Counted from the stretch's first letter, positions 1 to 8,964 are shown. The stretch is 23,666 nucleotides of DNA from J005 sp964613235 (GCA_964613235.1 CAZTGM010000027.1:1-23666); one strand, 5' to 3'. Notes: generated by a model from the letters alone, not told the origin. Made by a program: numbers and translations.

Positions 1-60
1 CTTCGGCTTCGGCTTCGGCTTCGGCTTCGGCTTCGGCTTCGGCTTCGGCTTCGGCTTCGG
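1..60 (-). repeat. Perfect hexanucleotide tandem repeat encoding (Pro-Lys)10
   Basis: Ten exact copies of CTTCGG on the plus strand (CCGAAG on the coding minus strand) encode alternating Pro and Lys in the TolA/TonB-like protein. The array touches the window edge, so its full length is unknown. Each unit is two codons, so a gain or loss of units would keep the frame. Confidence 0.95.
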
Positions 61-351
61 CGCGTTTTTTTTCTCCGCGACAGGTTTGCCCGGTTTCTTT
101 TTTGTCTGTGGGGTTTTGTGTGGCGCGGATTTGGCGGCTTGCTGCATTTTGGCCAGATCGGCAGCCGAAATCATGGTGACCTGCACGCGCTTGAGCGGTT
201 CCGGTTTGTGTTTTAATTGCCAGTAATTGAGTGCGATAAACGTGGCAAAAAACAGTACATGCAGCACCACTGCAATGATGATGTCCCGGCGGGTTGTGTC
301 GGCCGGATCATCACAGCCGTAGCGGGAGGATGAAAAGACATGCCTGCTCAT
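1..351 (-). CDS. tolA: TolA/TonB-like energy-transducing envelope protein, N-terminal part (runs off the window)
   Basis: The reading frame opens with ATG at 351-349 and continues past base 1, so only the first 117 residues are visible. A short cytoplasmic N-terminus (MSRHVFSSSRYG...) is followed by one membrane segment at about residues 24-45 (DIIIAVVLHVLFFATFIALN), then a basic, Pro/Lys-rich stretch, and from residue 98 a pure Pro-Lys dipeptide run up to the edge. This anchor-plus-rigid-periplasmic-arm layout is that of TolA/TonB proteins, which couple the TolQ-TolR proton motor to outer-membrane partners. Position directly after tolR (69 bp gap) argues for TolA; the Lys-Pro arm is more typical of TonB, so the choice rests on context. 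The C-terminal domain that would decide it is outside the window. Confidence 0.8.
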   Translation of the reverse strand, partial: MSRHVFSSSRYGCDDPADTTRRDIIIAVVLHVLFFATFIALNYWQLKHKPEPLKRVQVTMISAADLAKMQQAAKSAPHKTPQTKKKPGKPVAEKKNAPKPKPKPKPKPKPKPKPKPK

Positions 352-420
352 GTTGATGACACCGTGGCCGGGGCACAACGTATGCAGAGGTGGAGGCGGA
401 ACATATCCGGCAGGGTGCCG

Positions 421-840
421 TTAATAACGTTCGGGTTCGGTTACCAGACCGACCTTGCGGATGCCGGCAGTTTCCAGCGCACCCATGACCTGTGCGACAT
501 GTTCATAGGGTGTTTTGGCGTCGCCGCGGATAAACACCGGCAAATCCGGTTTTTCCTTGCGCATAGCGGCAATACGTGGCGCCAGCTGATCCAGGGTAAT
601 GGCATGTTTTTGCAGAAAAATACTGCCATCGCTCTTGATGCTGATGACCAGCGGCTCGACATTTTGCTGCATCGGCGGGGATTGCGTATCCGGCAGATCC
701 ACATTGACACCCTGGGTTAGCAGGGGGGCGCTAACCATGAAGATGATCAACAGTACCAGCATCACATCCACCAGCGGCGTGACGTTGATTTCACCCATCG
801 GTTCGGTGTCTTTATCCCATTTGCTGCTTCCGGCCCACAT
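421..840 (-). CDS. tolR: TolR, ExbD/TolR-family proton-channel subunit
   Basis: This 139-residue protein fits the ExbD/TolR family: a short cytoplasmic tail, one membrane helix at about residues 21-41, and a periplasmic domain. The family signature around the helix start is present (INVTPLVDVMLVLLIIFMV), with Asp25 matching the membrane aspartate of E. coli TolR that carries protons in the TolQ-TolR motor. The periplasmic part ends with the usual VGLVTEPE-type strand. A ribosome site AAGGA lies inside the end of tolQ, about 8 bases before the ATG, and only 4 bases separate the two genes, so the two subunits should be made together. With TolQ it energises TolA during envelope constriction at division. 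Confidence 0.95.
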   Translation of the reverse strand: MWAGSSKWDKDTEPMGEINVTPLVDVMLVLLIIFMVSAPLLTQGVNVDLPDTQSPPMQQNVEPLVISIKSDGSIFLQKHAITLDQLAPRIAAMRKEKPDLPVFIRGDAKTPYEHVAQVMGALETAGIRKVGLVTEPERY

Positions 841-844
841 GATG

Positions 845-1530
<686 letters not shown>

Positions 1531-1534
<4 letters not shown>

Positions 1535-1965
1535 GGAAGCTCCTTTAACGGATAGGTATGGCGGTGAAAAAAGTCACGCAGGGCGGAAGGGATGCGCCGG
1601 ATATTGCCATCGCGGCTGATGGCAGCCAGTCGGATGCGTCCTTCAACCAGCAGTGTATTGCACGGCTCGTGGAAGATACGCTGGTCAAAATGTACCTGTG
1701 CACCCGAATAGCGGATCAGGCGACTTTCAACACGCAGCAGATCATTGAAACGGGCAGGCTTGCGGTAATGCAGGTGTACCTCTGTAACGGCGAACAGCAG
1801 GTCGTGTTCGCGTTCGATCTGGTCCTGTTCAATGCCACCGGTGCGCAGGAATTCGGTGCGTGCCCGTTCCATGAATTTGAGGTAGTTGGCGTAATACACG
1901 ACGCCACCGTGATCGGTGTCCTCATAATATACGCGGATGTTCATGCTGTGGATAAAGCCGGTCAT
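1531..1965 (-). CDS. ybgC: YbgC, tol-pal-associated acyl-CoA thioesterase
   Basis: A 144-residue single hotdog-fold protein. The signature YYEDTDHGGVVYYANYLKF near residues 13-31 contains the catalytic aspartate (Asp18, after E-D-T) and the conserved Tyr-Ala-Asn-Tyr; the ERARTEFLR helix follows. YbgC proteins hydrolyse acyl-CoA or acyl-carrier thioesters in the cytoplasm and are almost always encoded just before tolQ; their exact role in envelope work is not settled. The gene overlaps ruvB upstream and tolQ downstream by ATGA junctions. An AGGA ribosome site lies inside the end of ruvB. Met8 is a possible later start, giving a protein closer in length to E. coli YbgC. Confidence 0.93.
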
Positions 1966-3011
1966 AACAGTGATTCCTGACGTTCGTTGCCGGGCAGATC
2001 ACGTTGCAGATGACTATAGGCCAGTGGTGTGGCGATTCTGCCACGCGGCGTGCGTGCGATCAGACCTTCCTGCATCAGATAGGGCTCGAGCACATCCTCA
2101 ATGGTATCCTTTTCCTCGGAAATGGAGGCAGCCAGCGTATCCAGCCCGACAGGCCCGCCGTTGAATTTGTCGATCATGGTCAGCAGTAGCTGGCGATCCT
2201 GGGCATCGAGACCGAGCATATCCACGTCCAGACGTTGCAGTGCAGAGTCGGCCACTTTGCGGGTGATGATGCCATCATGCTCGATTTCGGCAAAATCGCG
2301 TACCCGGCGCAACAGACGATTGGCGATGCGCGGCGTGCCGCGCGAACGGCGGGCAATTTCCAGTGCGCCATCCTTGTCTGTATGGATATTTAACAACGTT
2401 GCTGAGCGTTTGACGATATGAGCCAGTTCGTCATGGCTGTAGAACTGCAGGCGTTCGACAATACCGAAACGATCCCGTAACGGATTGGTCAGCAGGCCGG
2501 CGCGCGTGGTGGCACCGATCAGGGTGAAGCGCGGCAGGTCCATCTTTAGTGAACGGGCGGCCGGTCCCTGGCCGATGACGATATCCAGCTGAAAATCTTC
2601 CATGGCCGGATAAAGAATCTCCTCCACCTGTGGGCTGAGCCGGTGAATTTCGTCGATGAACAGCACATCGCCCGGTTCGATATTGGTGATCATGGCCGCC
2701 AGATCGCCGGGGCGCTCGATGACCGGGCCGGAGGTGCTTTTGATATTTACCCCCATTTCATGCGCAATGATGTTGGCCAGCGTTGTCTTGCCCAGTCCCG
2801 GTGGGCCAAACAGCAGCATATGATCAAGGGCTTCCTGACGGCTTTTTGCTGCCTGGATGTAGACGCGCAGATTGCTGCGGATTTTGGCCTGGCCGACATA
2901 TTCATCCAGACTGGTGGGACGCAGTGCGCTATCCCAGCGGTCGCCGCCGGCATCGACCGGTGAGATCAGACGTTCTGAGCCACTGCTATCAGGATTCATT
3001 TCGCTGTGCAT
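1962..3011 (-). CDS. ruvB: RuvB, Holliday-junction branch-migration ATPase
   Basis: RuvB is the hexameric AAA+ motor that, on RuvA-bound Holliday junctions, drives branch migration in recombination and repair. Walker A (GPPGLGKT) and Walker B (LFIDEIHR) are intact about 48 residues apart, followed by the sensor stretch FTLIGATTRAGLL and the C-terminal winged-helix region with GPVGLDTLA and TPRGR. The frame is open back to a TTG at 3023, but that lies inside ruvA; the ATG at 3011-3009, 4 bases past the ruvA stop, is the more likely start and gives 349 residues. Another in-frame ATG sits at 2999-2997. The end overlaps ybgC by ATGA. Confidence 0.95.
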   Translation of the reverse strand: MHSEMNPDSSGSERLISPVDAGGDRWDSALRPTSLDEYVGQAKIRSNLRVYIQAAKSRQEALDHMLLFGPPGLGKTTLANIIAHEMGVNIKSTSGPVIERPGDLAAMITNIEPGDVLFIDEIHRLSPQVEEILYPAMEDFQLDIVIGQGPAARSLKMDLPRFTLIGATTRAGLLTNPLRDRFGIVERLQFYSHDELAHIVKRSATLLNIHTDKDGALEIARRSRGTPRIANRLLRRVRDFAEIEHDGIITRKVADSALQRLDVDMLGLDAQDRQLLLTMIDKFNGGPVGLDTLAASISEEKDTIEDVLEPYLMQEGLIARTPRGRIATPLAYSHLQRDLPGNERQESLL

Positions 3012-3015
3012 ATGC

Positions 3016-3582
3016 TTACCCAAGCAGCTTCAGCGCGGCACGGAACATGGTTTCGAAATCGCCGGCTTCAACCTGTTTGAGTACGATGTCGACCTGCTGA
3101 GCCTTGTAACCCAGATTGACCAGGGCGGAATGTACATCCTGTCGACCGGGTGTCGGTGCGGTGGTGCCGCTATCATCCGTATGGGTGATTTTGCCATGCA
3201 ACTCGAGAATCAGCCGCTGGGCAGTTTTTTTGCCCACGCCCGGCGTACGGGAGATGGCGGTGATATCGGCCTGTTCGATGGCCTGTCTGAGTTCTGCAGC
3301 AGACAGACCGGACATCAGGTTCAGGGCCATGCGCGCACCGATGCCGGAGACTGTATTCAGCTGGCGAAACAATGCCCGGTCCTGTGCTGATTCGAAGCCG
3401 AACAGTGTGATCTGATCTTCGCGCACATGGGTATGAATGGACAGCTCTGCATGGCTGCCGGTTTTAAATCGTCCCAGTGTCAGCAAGCTGACGTGTACCT
3501 CATAGCCGATGCCAGCCGTTTCCAGCAGCAGCAGGCCTGCCGGGTCGATATCGCGCACCGTACCGGATAACCAGCCGATCAT
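3016..3582 (-). CDS. ruvA: RuvA, Holliday-junction binding protein
   Basis: A 188-residue RuvA, slightly shorter than the about 203 residues of E. coli. It begins with the OB-fold domain (MIGWLSGTVRDIDPAGLLL), continues with two helix-hairpin-helix motifs (NTVSGIGARMALNLMSG and RTPGVGKKTAQRLILEL) that bind the junction, and ends with the small C-terminal domain that contacts RuvB (ALVNLGY...VDIVLKQVEAG). RuvA recognises four-way junctions and loads RuvB. The gene starts inside the ruvC stop (ATGA, 3579-3582) and ends 4 bases before the preferred ruvB start, so ruvC, ruvA and ruvB are translationally linked. No LexA box was seen in the junctions. Confidence 0.95.
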   Translation of the reverse strand: MIGWLSGTVRDIDPAGLLLLETAGIGYEVHVSLLTLGRFKTGSHAELSIHTHVREDQITLFGFESAQDRALFRQLNTVSGIGARMALNLMSGLSAAELRQAIEQADITAISRTPGVGKKTAQRLILELHGKITHTDDSGTTAPTPGRQDVHSALVNLGYKAQQVDIVLKQVEAGDFETMFRAALKLLG

Positions 3583-4070
3583 GTGCGTTTTTCCTGAAAT
3601 GTTTGCATGGGGCTATGATGCGCATGACAGATGGCTACGGCAAGTGCATCTGCAGCGTCTTCGGCCAGCGGTTCCGGTGGATGCAGCAGCATGCGAATCA
3701 TGTGCTGTACCTGTTGTTTTTCGGCGCGTCCGAAACCGACCACGGCTTGCTTTATCTGTGTCGGTGAATAGGGCGAAACACGCAGTTCATTGGCGCCGCA
3801 GGCGGCTACCAGTGCGCCGCGCGCCTGCCCCAGTTTAAGTGCCGATGCGGCATTTTTGGCAACGAATACATCCTCGATGCCCGCCGATATCGGCTCGAAT
3901 TCGCGGATGATATCACTCAGGTGGCTGAACAGCATGTGCAGGCGGCGATCGAAATCGCCACTGCCACAGCGAATAACCGTGTGGTATACATGCTGCAGCC
4001 GGGAACCCTGAATATCGATGATCCCGACACCGGTTTTCTGCGACCCGGGATCGACGCCAAGTAAACGCAT
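3579..4070 (-). CDS. ruvC: RuvC, Holliday-junction resolvase
   Basis: RuvC is the dimeric endonuclease that cuts Holliday junctions symmetrically. At 163 residues it is close to the 173 of E. coli, and all four catalytic acidic residues can be placed at the canonical positions: Asp7 (GVDPGS), Glu66 (GIEDVF), Asp138 and Asp141 (EDAADALA). The ATG overlaps the yebC stop by one base (TGATG at 4070) and the 3' end overlaps ruvA by ATGA. The order yebC-ruvC-ruvA-ruvB is standard in gammaproteobacteria and relatives. Confidence 0.96.
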   Translation of the reverse strand: MRLLGVDPGSQKTGVGIIDIQGSRLQHVYHTVIRCGSGDFDRRLHMLFSHLSDIIREFEPISAGIEDVFVAKNAASALKLGQARGALVAACGANELRVSPYSPTQIKQAVVGFGRAEKQQVQHMIRMLLHPPEPLAEDAADALAVAICHAHHSPMQTFQEKRT

Positions 4071-4825
4071 CAGCTGTTGATGCGTTCGAGTTCTTGCTCG
4101 GAGATATCATAGTTGGCATAGACATTTTGCACATCGTCCAGTTCTTCCAGCCGGTCGATCAGTGCCAGCAGTTTTTCCGCCGTCTCGCCTTCCACGGCAA
4201 TGGTGTTTTCTGGCAACCAGGAAATTTCGGCTAGTTGCGGTTGCAGACCTGCCTCCTCAAATGCCTGTTGTACATCGCCGAATGCGGCCGGTTCGGTGGT
4301 GACCAGGATGCAGCCTTCTTCCGCTTTGTCTTCCACATCCTCAGCGCCGGCTTCCAGTGCGATATCCATGATCTGTTCTTCATCGCAGTCATTACGATCG
4401 AAAACGAACTGGCCTTTTTGATGGAACATCCAGCTAACGCAGCCGGACTCGCCCATATTGCCGCCGCCTTTGTTGAAGGCAGAGCGCACATCGGAAACGG
4501 TGCGATTGCGGTTATCGGTCATGCAGTCGACGATGATGGCTACACCGCCCTGGCCATAGCCCTCATAGCGAATTTCTTCGATATTGGCACCATCAGCGCC
4601 GCCGGTACCGCGGGCAATGGCGCGCTCGATATTGTCTTTCGGCATATTAACGCTTTTGGCTGCCGTAATGGCTGCACGCAGGCGCGGATTGGCATCGGGA
4701 TCGCCGCCACCGGTACGTGCTGCCACGGTGATTTCACGAATATAGCGGGTGAATACCTGGCCGCGCTTGGCATCGGCTGCCGCTTTTTTATGTTTGATAC
4801 TGGACCATTTATTATGTCCTGCCAT
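4070..4825 (-). CDS. yebC: YebC/PmpR-family regulator or translation factor
   Basis: The 251-residue product has the unmistakable YebC start (MAGHNKWSSIKHKKAAADAKRG), the conserved DNIERAIARGTGG helix, the EIRYEGYGQGGVAIIVDCMTDN strand and the C-terminal LEELDDVQNVYANYDI ending. Family members have been described as DNA-binding regulators and, more recently, as factors that help ribosomes through difficult peptide stretches; which applies here cannot be read from sequence. It is the first gene of the leftward cluster. A good AGGAGA ribosome site lies about 9 bases upstream. The 159 bp before it should carry the operon promoter, but I could not identify a convincing one. Confidence 0.95.
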   Translation of the reverse strand: MAGHNKWSSIKHKKAAADAKRGQVFTRYIREITVAARTGGGDPDANPRLRAAITAAKSVNMPKDNIERAIARGTGGADGANIEEIRYEGYGQGGVAIIVDCMTDNRNRTVSDVRSAFNKGGGNMGESGCVSWMFHQKGQFVFDRNDCDEEQIMDIALEAGAEDVEDKAEEGCILVTTEPAAFGDVQQAFEEAGLQPQLAEISWLPENTIAVEGETAEKLLALIDRLEELDDVQNVYANYDISEQELERINS

Positions 4826-4984
4826 GCTCGCTGTTCTCCTGTGTTCATGGGCTTGTTGCTATTGCGCTGAAGCGCGGGTGAAATGTCTGCATTCGACAAT
4901 GCTGACCGGTGTTCAGTGCCGGAAGCCCGAATTTGGCCGCAGGCTAACATTGTGGCCGGGTGGCGTCATGGGGGTGAACAGTCC

Positions 4985-5635
4985 CTAGATGCGTTCAGCC
5001 AGGTTGGTCATGATCTTTGACGTTAGTTTCATCATTTGTTTAACGGGTGGCGGGAGTTGTGCTGCCCCCAGTTCTTCGGCCAGATCGGCATGGCCCTGTT
5101 CATCCACCTTCATCTGGCTGACGATTTCCCGGCTGCGCCGATCCTGTTCGGGCAAACGTTGCAGGTGACTGTCCAGATGGCGAACCACCTGTTTTTCAGT
5201 TTCGGCCAGGAAGCCGAGATTCCAGCGGTCACCGGCAATGCCGGCAATGACGCCAATGGCAAAAGAACCGCCATACCAGAATGGATCGAGCATGGAAGGG
5301 CGGGCGCCAAGTTCGTGAAGGCGTCGCCGGCACCAGTTCAGGTGATCACTTTCCTCGATGGATGCCTGCTTGAGTTTGGCGGCAAGTGATGGGTCACAAG
5401 CAGTCAGGCTTTGGCCCTGATACAGCGCCTGAGCTGCCATTTCGCCGGCATGGTTGACGCGCATCAGACCGCTGGCCAGTTTTTTTTCTTCCTCGTTTAA
5501 TGGTGCGTCGTCGGCAGCTTTTTCTGCCGGATAATCGCGGGAACTTTTCTGTTCGCAAAAAATGTTGTTCAGGGCTCGATCCAGCTCACATATGATGCGG
5601 TCGGCCAGTGTGTGGTGGCGGAGATGCTTGCTCAT
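4985..5635 (-). CDS. coq7: Coq7/CatA-type demethoxyubiquinone hydroxylase
   Basis: Coq7 is the di-iron monooxygenase that hydroxylates 2-octaprenyl-3-methyl-6-methoxy-1,4-benzoquinone, the last hydroxylation of ubiquinone synthesis. All six iron ligands of the family are visible: Glu65 (HAGEMAAQ), Glu95 and His98 (ESDH), Glu147 (AETEKQ), Glu179 and His182 (DEQGH). The 216-residue length is normal for bacterial Coq7. It is a peripheral membrane enzyme with a hydrophobic stretch around residues 124-136. No other ubiquinone gene is adjacent. It stands alone between two gaps; no clear ribosome site precedes the ATG. Confidence 0.93.
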   Translation of the reverse strand: MSKHLRHHTLADRIICELDRALNNIFCEQKSSRDYPAEKAADDAPLNEEEKKLASGLMRVNHAGEMAAQALYQGQSLTACDPSLAAKLKQASIEESDHLNWCRRRLHELGARPSMLDPFWYGGSFAIGVIAGIAGDRWNLGFLAETEKQVVRHLDSHLQRLPEQDRRSREIVSQMKVDEQGHADLAEELGAAQLPPPVKQMMKLTSKIMTNLAERI

Positions 5636-5930
5636 GTCAGTAGTGTATCCGGGTGTGATTTTGCTGCAAGTTATTTTGCGTTGATGTATGTATTTTCAGG
5701 CTTTTTTATGCTTGTCCACAGAAGCTGTGGATAAATGTGTGGATAAATGTGTCCGGATGCTTGCAGAAAAGGGAAATGTGCCATCTTCCGATCTATTGCC
5801 TAATATTTAATCAGTATAAATAGGCTATTATTTTCAAATGGTTACATTGCCAATGTGATGTTTGTTTGCAGCTTTGTTTAAGATATTACTTTTACCGGGC
5901 TCGAAGCCATATTCTGGTGGATAACCCGTG
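5636..5930. other. 295-bp AT-rich gap with DnaA-box cluster (possible replication origin or DnaA-responsive region)
   Basis: This gap between coq7 and hpnE has no plausible gene. It contains TTGTCCACA (5712-5720, one mismatch to the DnaA box) and two perfect reverse DnaA boxes TGTGGATAA (5726-5734 and 5738-5746, spaced 12 bp), plus a near-match GGTGGATAA at 5916-5924. Between them lies a strongly AT-rich tract (about 5790-5900) that starts with GATCTATT, like the beginning of the E. coli 13-mer unwinding repeats, and holds an imperfect inverted repeat with GCCTA (5798-5802) and TAGGC (5821-5825) arms. DnaA boxes next to an AT-rich tract are the minimum of a bacterial oriC. dnaA, dnaN or mnmG are not in view, so regulation of coq7 by DnaA or simple DnaA titration are alternatives. 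Confidence 0.45.
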
Positions 5931-7196
5931 TCAGAATGATGACATGAGCAGCATATTGGCAGTTTTTATGCCGCGTTCCATGGCGAACTCGATGGTTGCC
6001 GGAAGCCCTCCGGGCTGAGGGTATTCCATGGCATTGATGATGCCCGGCGGCAGGGGGGCGGGTTGTTGACGGGTACGCACGAGTGCGGTCGCACGCTGCT
6101 CGCAGACAAGGCGCACATGGCTGGGTTTCAGGGGGGCGTATTGTGGTATGATCTGTTCCAGTTCACGGCAGACTTGTCGGACGATGTCTGCGTGGTGATC
6201 GGGTCGAAAGGCACTGATGACGATGCACAGGTGGGACAGCTCGGGTTTGTCGAACATCTGGGCGGTGACGTCGAAGAACCATTGTCCCTGAGTGCCGATG
6301 CCACCGATGAGGGGATGAGGCAGGCGCACTGGTTGTTGAAACCACAGATGAATATTGGTGATCGGATTGCTGGCGAGATTTACAGTTTGTCCGGTCAGGC
6401 TGCGTTGATGCCATGGGGCAATGGCCATAACGATACGGCGAGCAGCAAAGCGGCTGCCACAACGGCTTTCTATGCTGATGTTGTTGTGGTGGTGATGGAT
6501 GTGGCTGGCGCGCATGCCGGTATGGATGTCGACGCCGCATTGCCGGGCTTTCTGTTCCAGTCGGGCAATCAGGCCACAGGACAGCGGCTGATTGAACCAG
6601 CCCAGCCGGGCTCGGCCGTGGCTGGAGAAGCTCTGTTTCAATACCCGGAAAAAGCTGCCGGCATGTGCCTGTTGCATGGATTCGTTCATGGCTCCCAGAC
6701 ACAGGGGCTCCAGAAGATCCCGCTTGAGTTCGCAGGGGATGTGCAGGCGCTGTAGCCATGCGGCCACATGTTCGTTACTGCGGGGCGGTTGCAGGGCCAG
6801 GCGCAGCATACCGGCGGCACTGTGCCAGTGGTGCCCGGGCAGGGTGGACAGATGTCGCAGTAGGGCCAGTGGCAGAGGCCAGGATGTATCGGGCTTCAGA
6901 CTGAAGAAACCTCGTTCCTTATCCCATAACGGAAGTTCCAGTGAAGGCTGCCAGTGTACCAGATCTTCGGCGCTGCAGTGGGCGAGAAAGCGTCGCGTGT
7001 GTGTATAGGCGCCGATAAGCAGATGCGGGCCATGATCCACCCATTCGTGTGCATGGCGGTCATAAAATGAGGCGGTGCGCCCCCCCAGATGCGGAGAGGC
7101 TTCAAGCAGCGTGGTGGTGAGCCCGTGTTCGGCCAGCGTGATGGCACAACTTAAGCCGGTCAGTCCACCACCGATAATCAGAACGTCGTCGGGCAT
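5931..7196 (-). CDS. hpnE: HpnE, hydroxysqualene dehydroxylase (squalene-associated FAD-dependent desaturase family)
   Basis: HpnE performs the third step of the bacterial HpnCDE squalene route, reducing hydroxysqualene to squalene. The 421-residue protein opens with a dinucleotide-binding motif (VLIIGGGLTGLSCAITLAE, Gly9-Gly14) and the second FAD signature LGGRTASFYDR, then VDHGPHLLIGAYTHTRRFL, characteristic of this branch of the amine-oxidase/phytoene-desaturase superfamily. The C-terminal half carries HLCIVISAF and the end segment with PQPGGLPATIEFAMERGI that closes the FAD site. It starts 14 bases after the hpnD stop, with a poor ribosome site, and is the last gene of the hpnC-hpnD-hpnE operon. 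Carotenoid desaturases are related, but the partners make HpnE the natural call. Confidence 0.92.
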   Translation of the reverse strand: MPDDVLIIGGGLTGLSCAITLAEHGLTTTLLEASPHLGGRTASFYDRHAHEWVDHGPHLLIGAYTHTRRFLAHCSAEDLVHWQPSLELPLWDKERGFFSLKPDTSWPLPLALLRHLSTLPGHHWHSAAGMLRLALQPPRSNEHVAAWLQRLHIPCELKRDLLEPLCLGAMNESMQQAHAGSFFRVLKQSFSSHGRARLGWFNQPLSCGLIARLEQKARQCGVDIHTGMRASHIHHHHNNISIESRCGSRFAARRIVMAIAPWHQRSLTGQTVNLASNPITNIHLWFQQPVRLPHPLIGGIGTQGQWFFDVTAQMFDKPELSHLCIVISAFRPDHHADIVRQVCRELEQIIPQYAPLKPSHVRLVCEQRATALVRTRQQPAPLPPGIINAMEYPQPGGLPATIEFAMERGIKTANMLLMSSF

Positions 7197-7209
7197 GTGT
7201 TGCTAGGGC

Positions 7210-8085
7210 CTAGGAAGTCAGCCGTATCGGTCGAGCGGAAGCTTCGGCGCGTTTTTCCCGGCGCCACATACGGGCGGCGATCCACAGCTTGCGCAGGGGC
7301 GAGATATGGGCCGAGCAGGTAATCACATCATAATCATTATTTCTGATGCGGGTCAGCTGGGCGTGGTAGATGGCGGCCATAAGCAGGGAGGGGCGCAGGG
7401 ATGTGCGATCTTCAGCGGGCAGCAGTTCCAGTGCCTGACGGTATTTTTCCTCGGCGCGATCGGCATAGTGATGAATCAGTGTCTTTAGTGCCTGCGAGCA
7501 TGTCTTCTCCTTGAAGTCCTGATCGCGCACATTGAAGCGAATGCGATCTTCCTGCGACAGGTAGATGCGTCCGACCAGGGCATCTTCACGGATATCGCGA
7601 AGAATATTGGTCAGTTGCAGTGCCTCGCCGAGATGCGTGGCGAACATGCGCGATTGTCTGTTGCGATAGCCGAAGATTTCAATGGACAACAGGCCGACGG
7701 CGCCGGCTACACGATAGCAATACAGGGACAGATCGGCCTGCTTGAGTATGGGCTGGCGATTGATATCCATGAGCATGCCGTCGATGATTTCACGGAACAG
7801 TTCCTCGTCGATGGAGAAATGCTCTCTGGCCCGATTCAGTTCCTTGCCGACCGGGTGGCGGGGCTGGCCGGCAAAGCAGCGCTGCAATTCATCCTGCCAG
7901 AAAGCCAGTTTGCCGGTGGCGACCTGACGATCGCTGACCTGGTCGGCGATGTCATCCACTTCGCGGCAAAATGCATACAGTGCCATCATGGCACGGCGTT
8001 GCTCAGGCGGCAGAAAGACAAAGGCATAATAGAAGGATGAACCGGCGCCGCGTGTTTTTTGCAGGCAATATTGCTCGGGAGTCAT
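7210..8085 (-). CDS. hpnD: HpnD, presqualene diphosphate synthase
   Basis: HpnD condenses two farnesyl diphosphates into presqualene diphosphate, the first step of the HpnCDE pathway. The 291-residue protein belongs to the trans-isoprenyl diphosphate synthase (squalene/phytoene synthase) family. Both aspartate-rich metal-binding motifs are intact: DDIAD at residues 44-48 and DIRED at 164-168 within LQLTNILRDIREDA. The ATG follows the hpnC stop without a gap (TAAATG), and a good AAGGAA ribosome site lies in the end of hpnC. Assignment as HpnD rather than phytoene synthase rests on its HpnC and HpnE neighbours. Confidence 0.92.
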   Translation of the reverse strand: MTPEQYCLQKTRGAGSSFYYAFVFLPPEQRRAMMALYAFCREVDDIADQVSDRQVATGKLAFWQDELQRCFAGQPRHPVGKELNRAREHFSIDEELFREIIDGMLMDINRQPILKQADLSLYCYRVAGAVGLLSIEIFGYRNRQSRMFATHLGEALQLTNILRDIREDALVGRIYLSQEDRIRFNVRDQDFKEKTCSQALKTLIHHYADRAEEKYRQALELLPAEDRTSLRPSLLMAAIYHAQLTRIRNNDYDVITCSAHISPLRKLWIAARMWRREKRAEASARPIRLTS

Positions 8086-8964
8086 TTATGATTTCCTTTT
8101 GAAGCGGAAGGCAAACAGTGCATCGAACAGAATGGTGGGCACCATGGCGAACCAGTCCGATCGTTTCAGGGCCGGGCGTTGTTGCAGGGGGGAATCATTG
8201 ACGGCGACCCGCTGCAGGATTTTCCGTCCGCCATGCAGGGTGGCCGCGATTTGCAGGCGCAGGCGGAACGGCAACAGGGGGAGTAACTGTTGTCCCTTGC
8301 AGAAAAAATGATCAGTCCAGCTAATGGCGCGTTTCAGGGCCGATTGCACGGCGGCATTGTCCAGGGGGATGTGTTTTTCTGTTGTGCGTTGCAGCCAGGC
8401 GGCGGGTAGGTAATGCCTGCCGCGTTGCAGGTCGACAGACAAGTCCTGCCAGAAATTGGTCAGTTGCAGGCCGGTGCACAACGCATCCGAGTAGTGCATG
8501 GCTTCACGCTTCTTAATTCCGTGCAGGGCCAGGATCAGCCGGCCGACCGGATTGGCTGAATGTTTGCAGTAGAATTCCAGTTCCTGTGTGGTTTCATAGT
8601 GATGGATGGATACGTCCATGCGAAAAGCGACGAGCAGATCGAACAAGGGGTCCGGTGGCAGTCGATGGCGGCGAATTGCATCGCCCAGGGCGATGAATAC
8701 AGGGTGATCGACGGGTTCGTTGATGCAGCGGTTGAGCAGTGTTTCCCAGGCATCGAGCTGTTTTAGTCGGGTTTCAGGCGGTATATCGCCTTCATCGGCC
8801 AGATCATCGGCATGTCGTGCAAATGCATAAATGGCGGCCACGGCCGGCCGCAGATCAGCGCGCACGAGCCTGGAGACGACGGGGAAATTCTCATAATGCT
8901 CGCGTGCGATGTGCATGCAATGCTGATAAGCTTCCGCTATGTCGGAGGGCATGTCGTATTCCAT
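8086..8964 (-). CDS. hpnC: HpnC, hydroxysqualene synthase
   Basis: HpnC converts presqualene diphosphate into hydroxysqualene. It is a paralogue of HpnD with both acidic motifs: DDLADE at residues 53-58 and DLSVD at 174-178 in LTNFWQDLSVDLQRG. The family-typical start region (AREHYENFPVVSRLV) lies at residues 20-34. The frame stays open upstream to 9159, but that extension would run antisense through the first codons of thiO and is Pro-rich junk-like sequence. I therefore take ATG 8964 (292 residues); ATG at 8952 has a better-placed GGAA and would give 288 residues. hpnC leads the operon hpnC-hpnD-hpnE; no squalene-hopene cyclase gene is next to it. Confidence 0.9.
   Translation of the reverse strand: MEYDMPSDIAEAYQHCMHIAREHYENFPVVSRLVRADLRPAVAAIYAFARHADDLADEGDIPPETRLKQLDAWETLLNRCINEPVDHPVFIALGDAIRRHRLPPDPLFDLLVAFRMDVSIHHYETTQELEFYCKHSANPVGRLILALHGIKKREAMHYSDALCTGLQLTNFWQDLSVDLQRGRHYLPAAWLQRTTEKHIPLDNAAVQSALKRAISWTDHFFCKGQQLLPLLPFRLRLQIAATLHGGRKILQRVAVNDSPLQQRPALKRSDWFAMVPTILFDALFAFRFKRKS

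Noticed and set aside
1..60. CRISPR or REP array
   Set aside because: The 6-bp unit has no spacers and is in frame with a coding region.
3012..3023. TTG start for ruvB
   Set aside because: It lies within ruvA; the ATG at 3011 gives a normal RuvB N-terminus.
5898..5912. Small hairpin GGGCTCGAAGCC after hpnE
   Set aside because: Short stem and no T tract in the direction of hpnE transcription, so not called a terminator.
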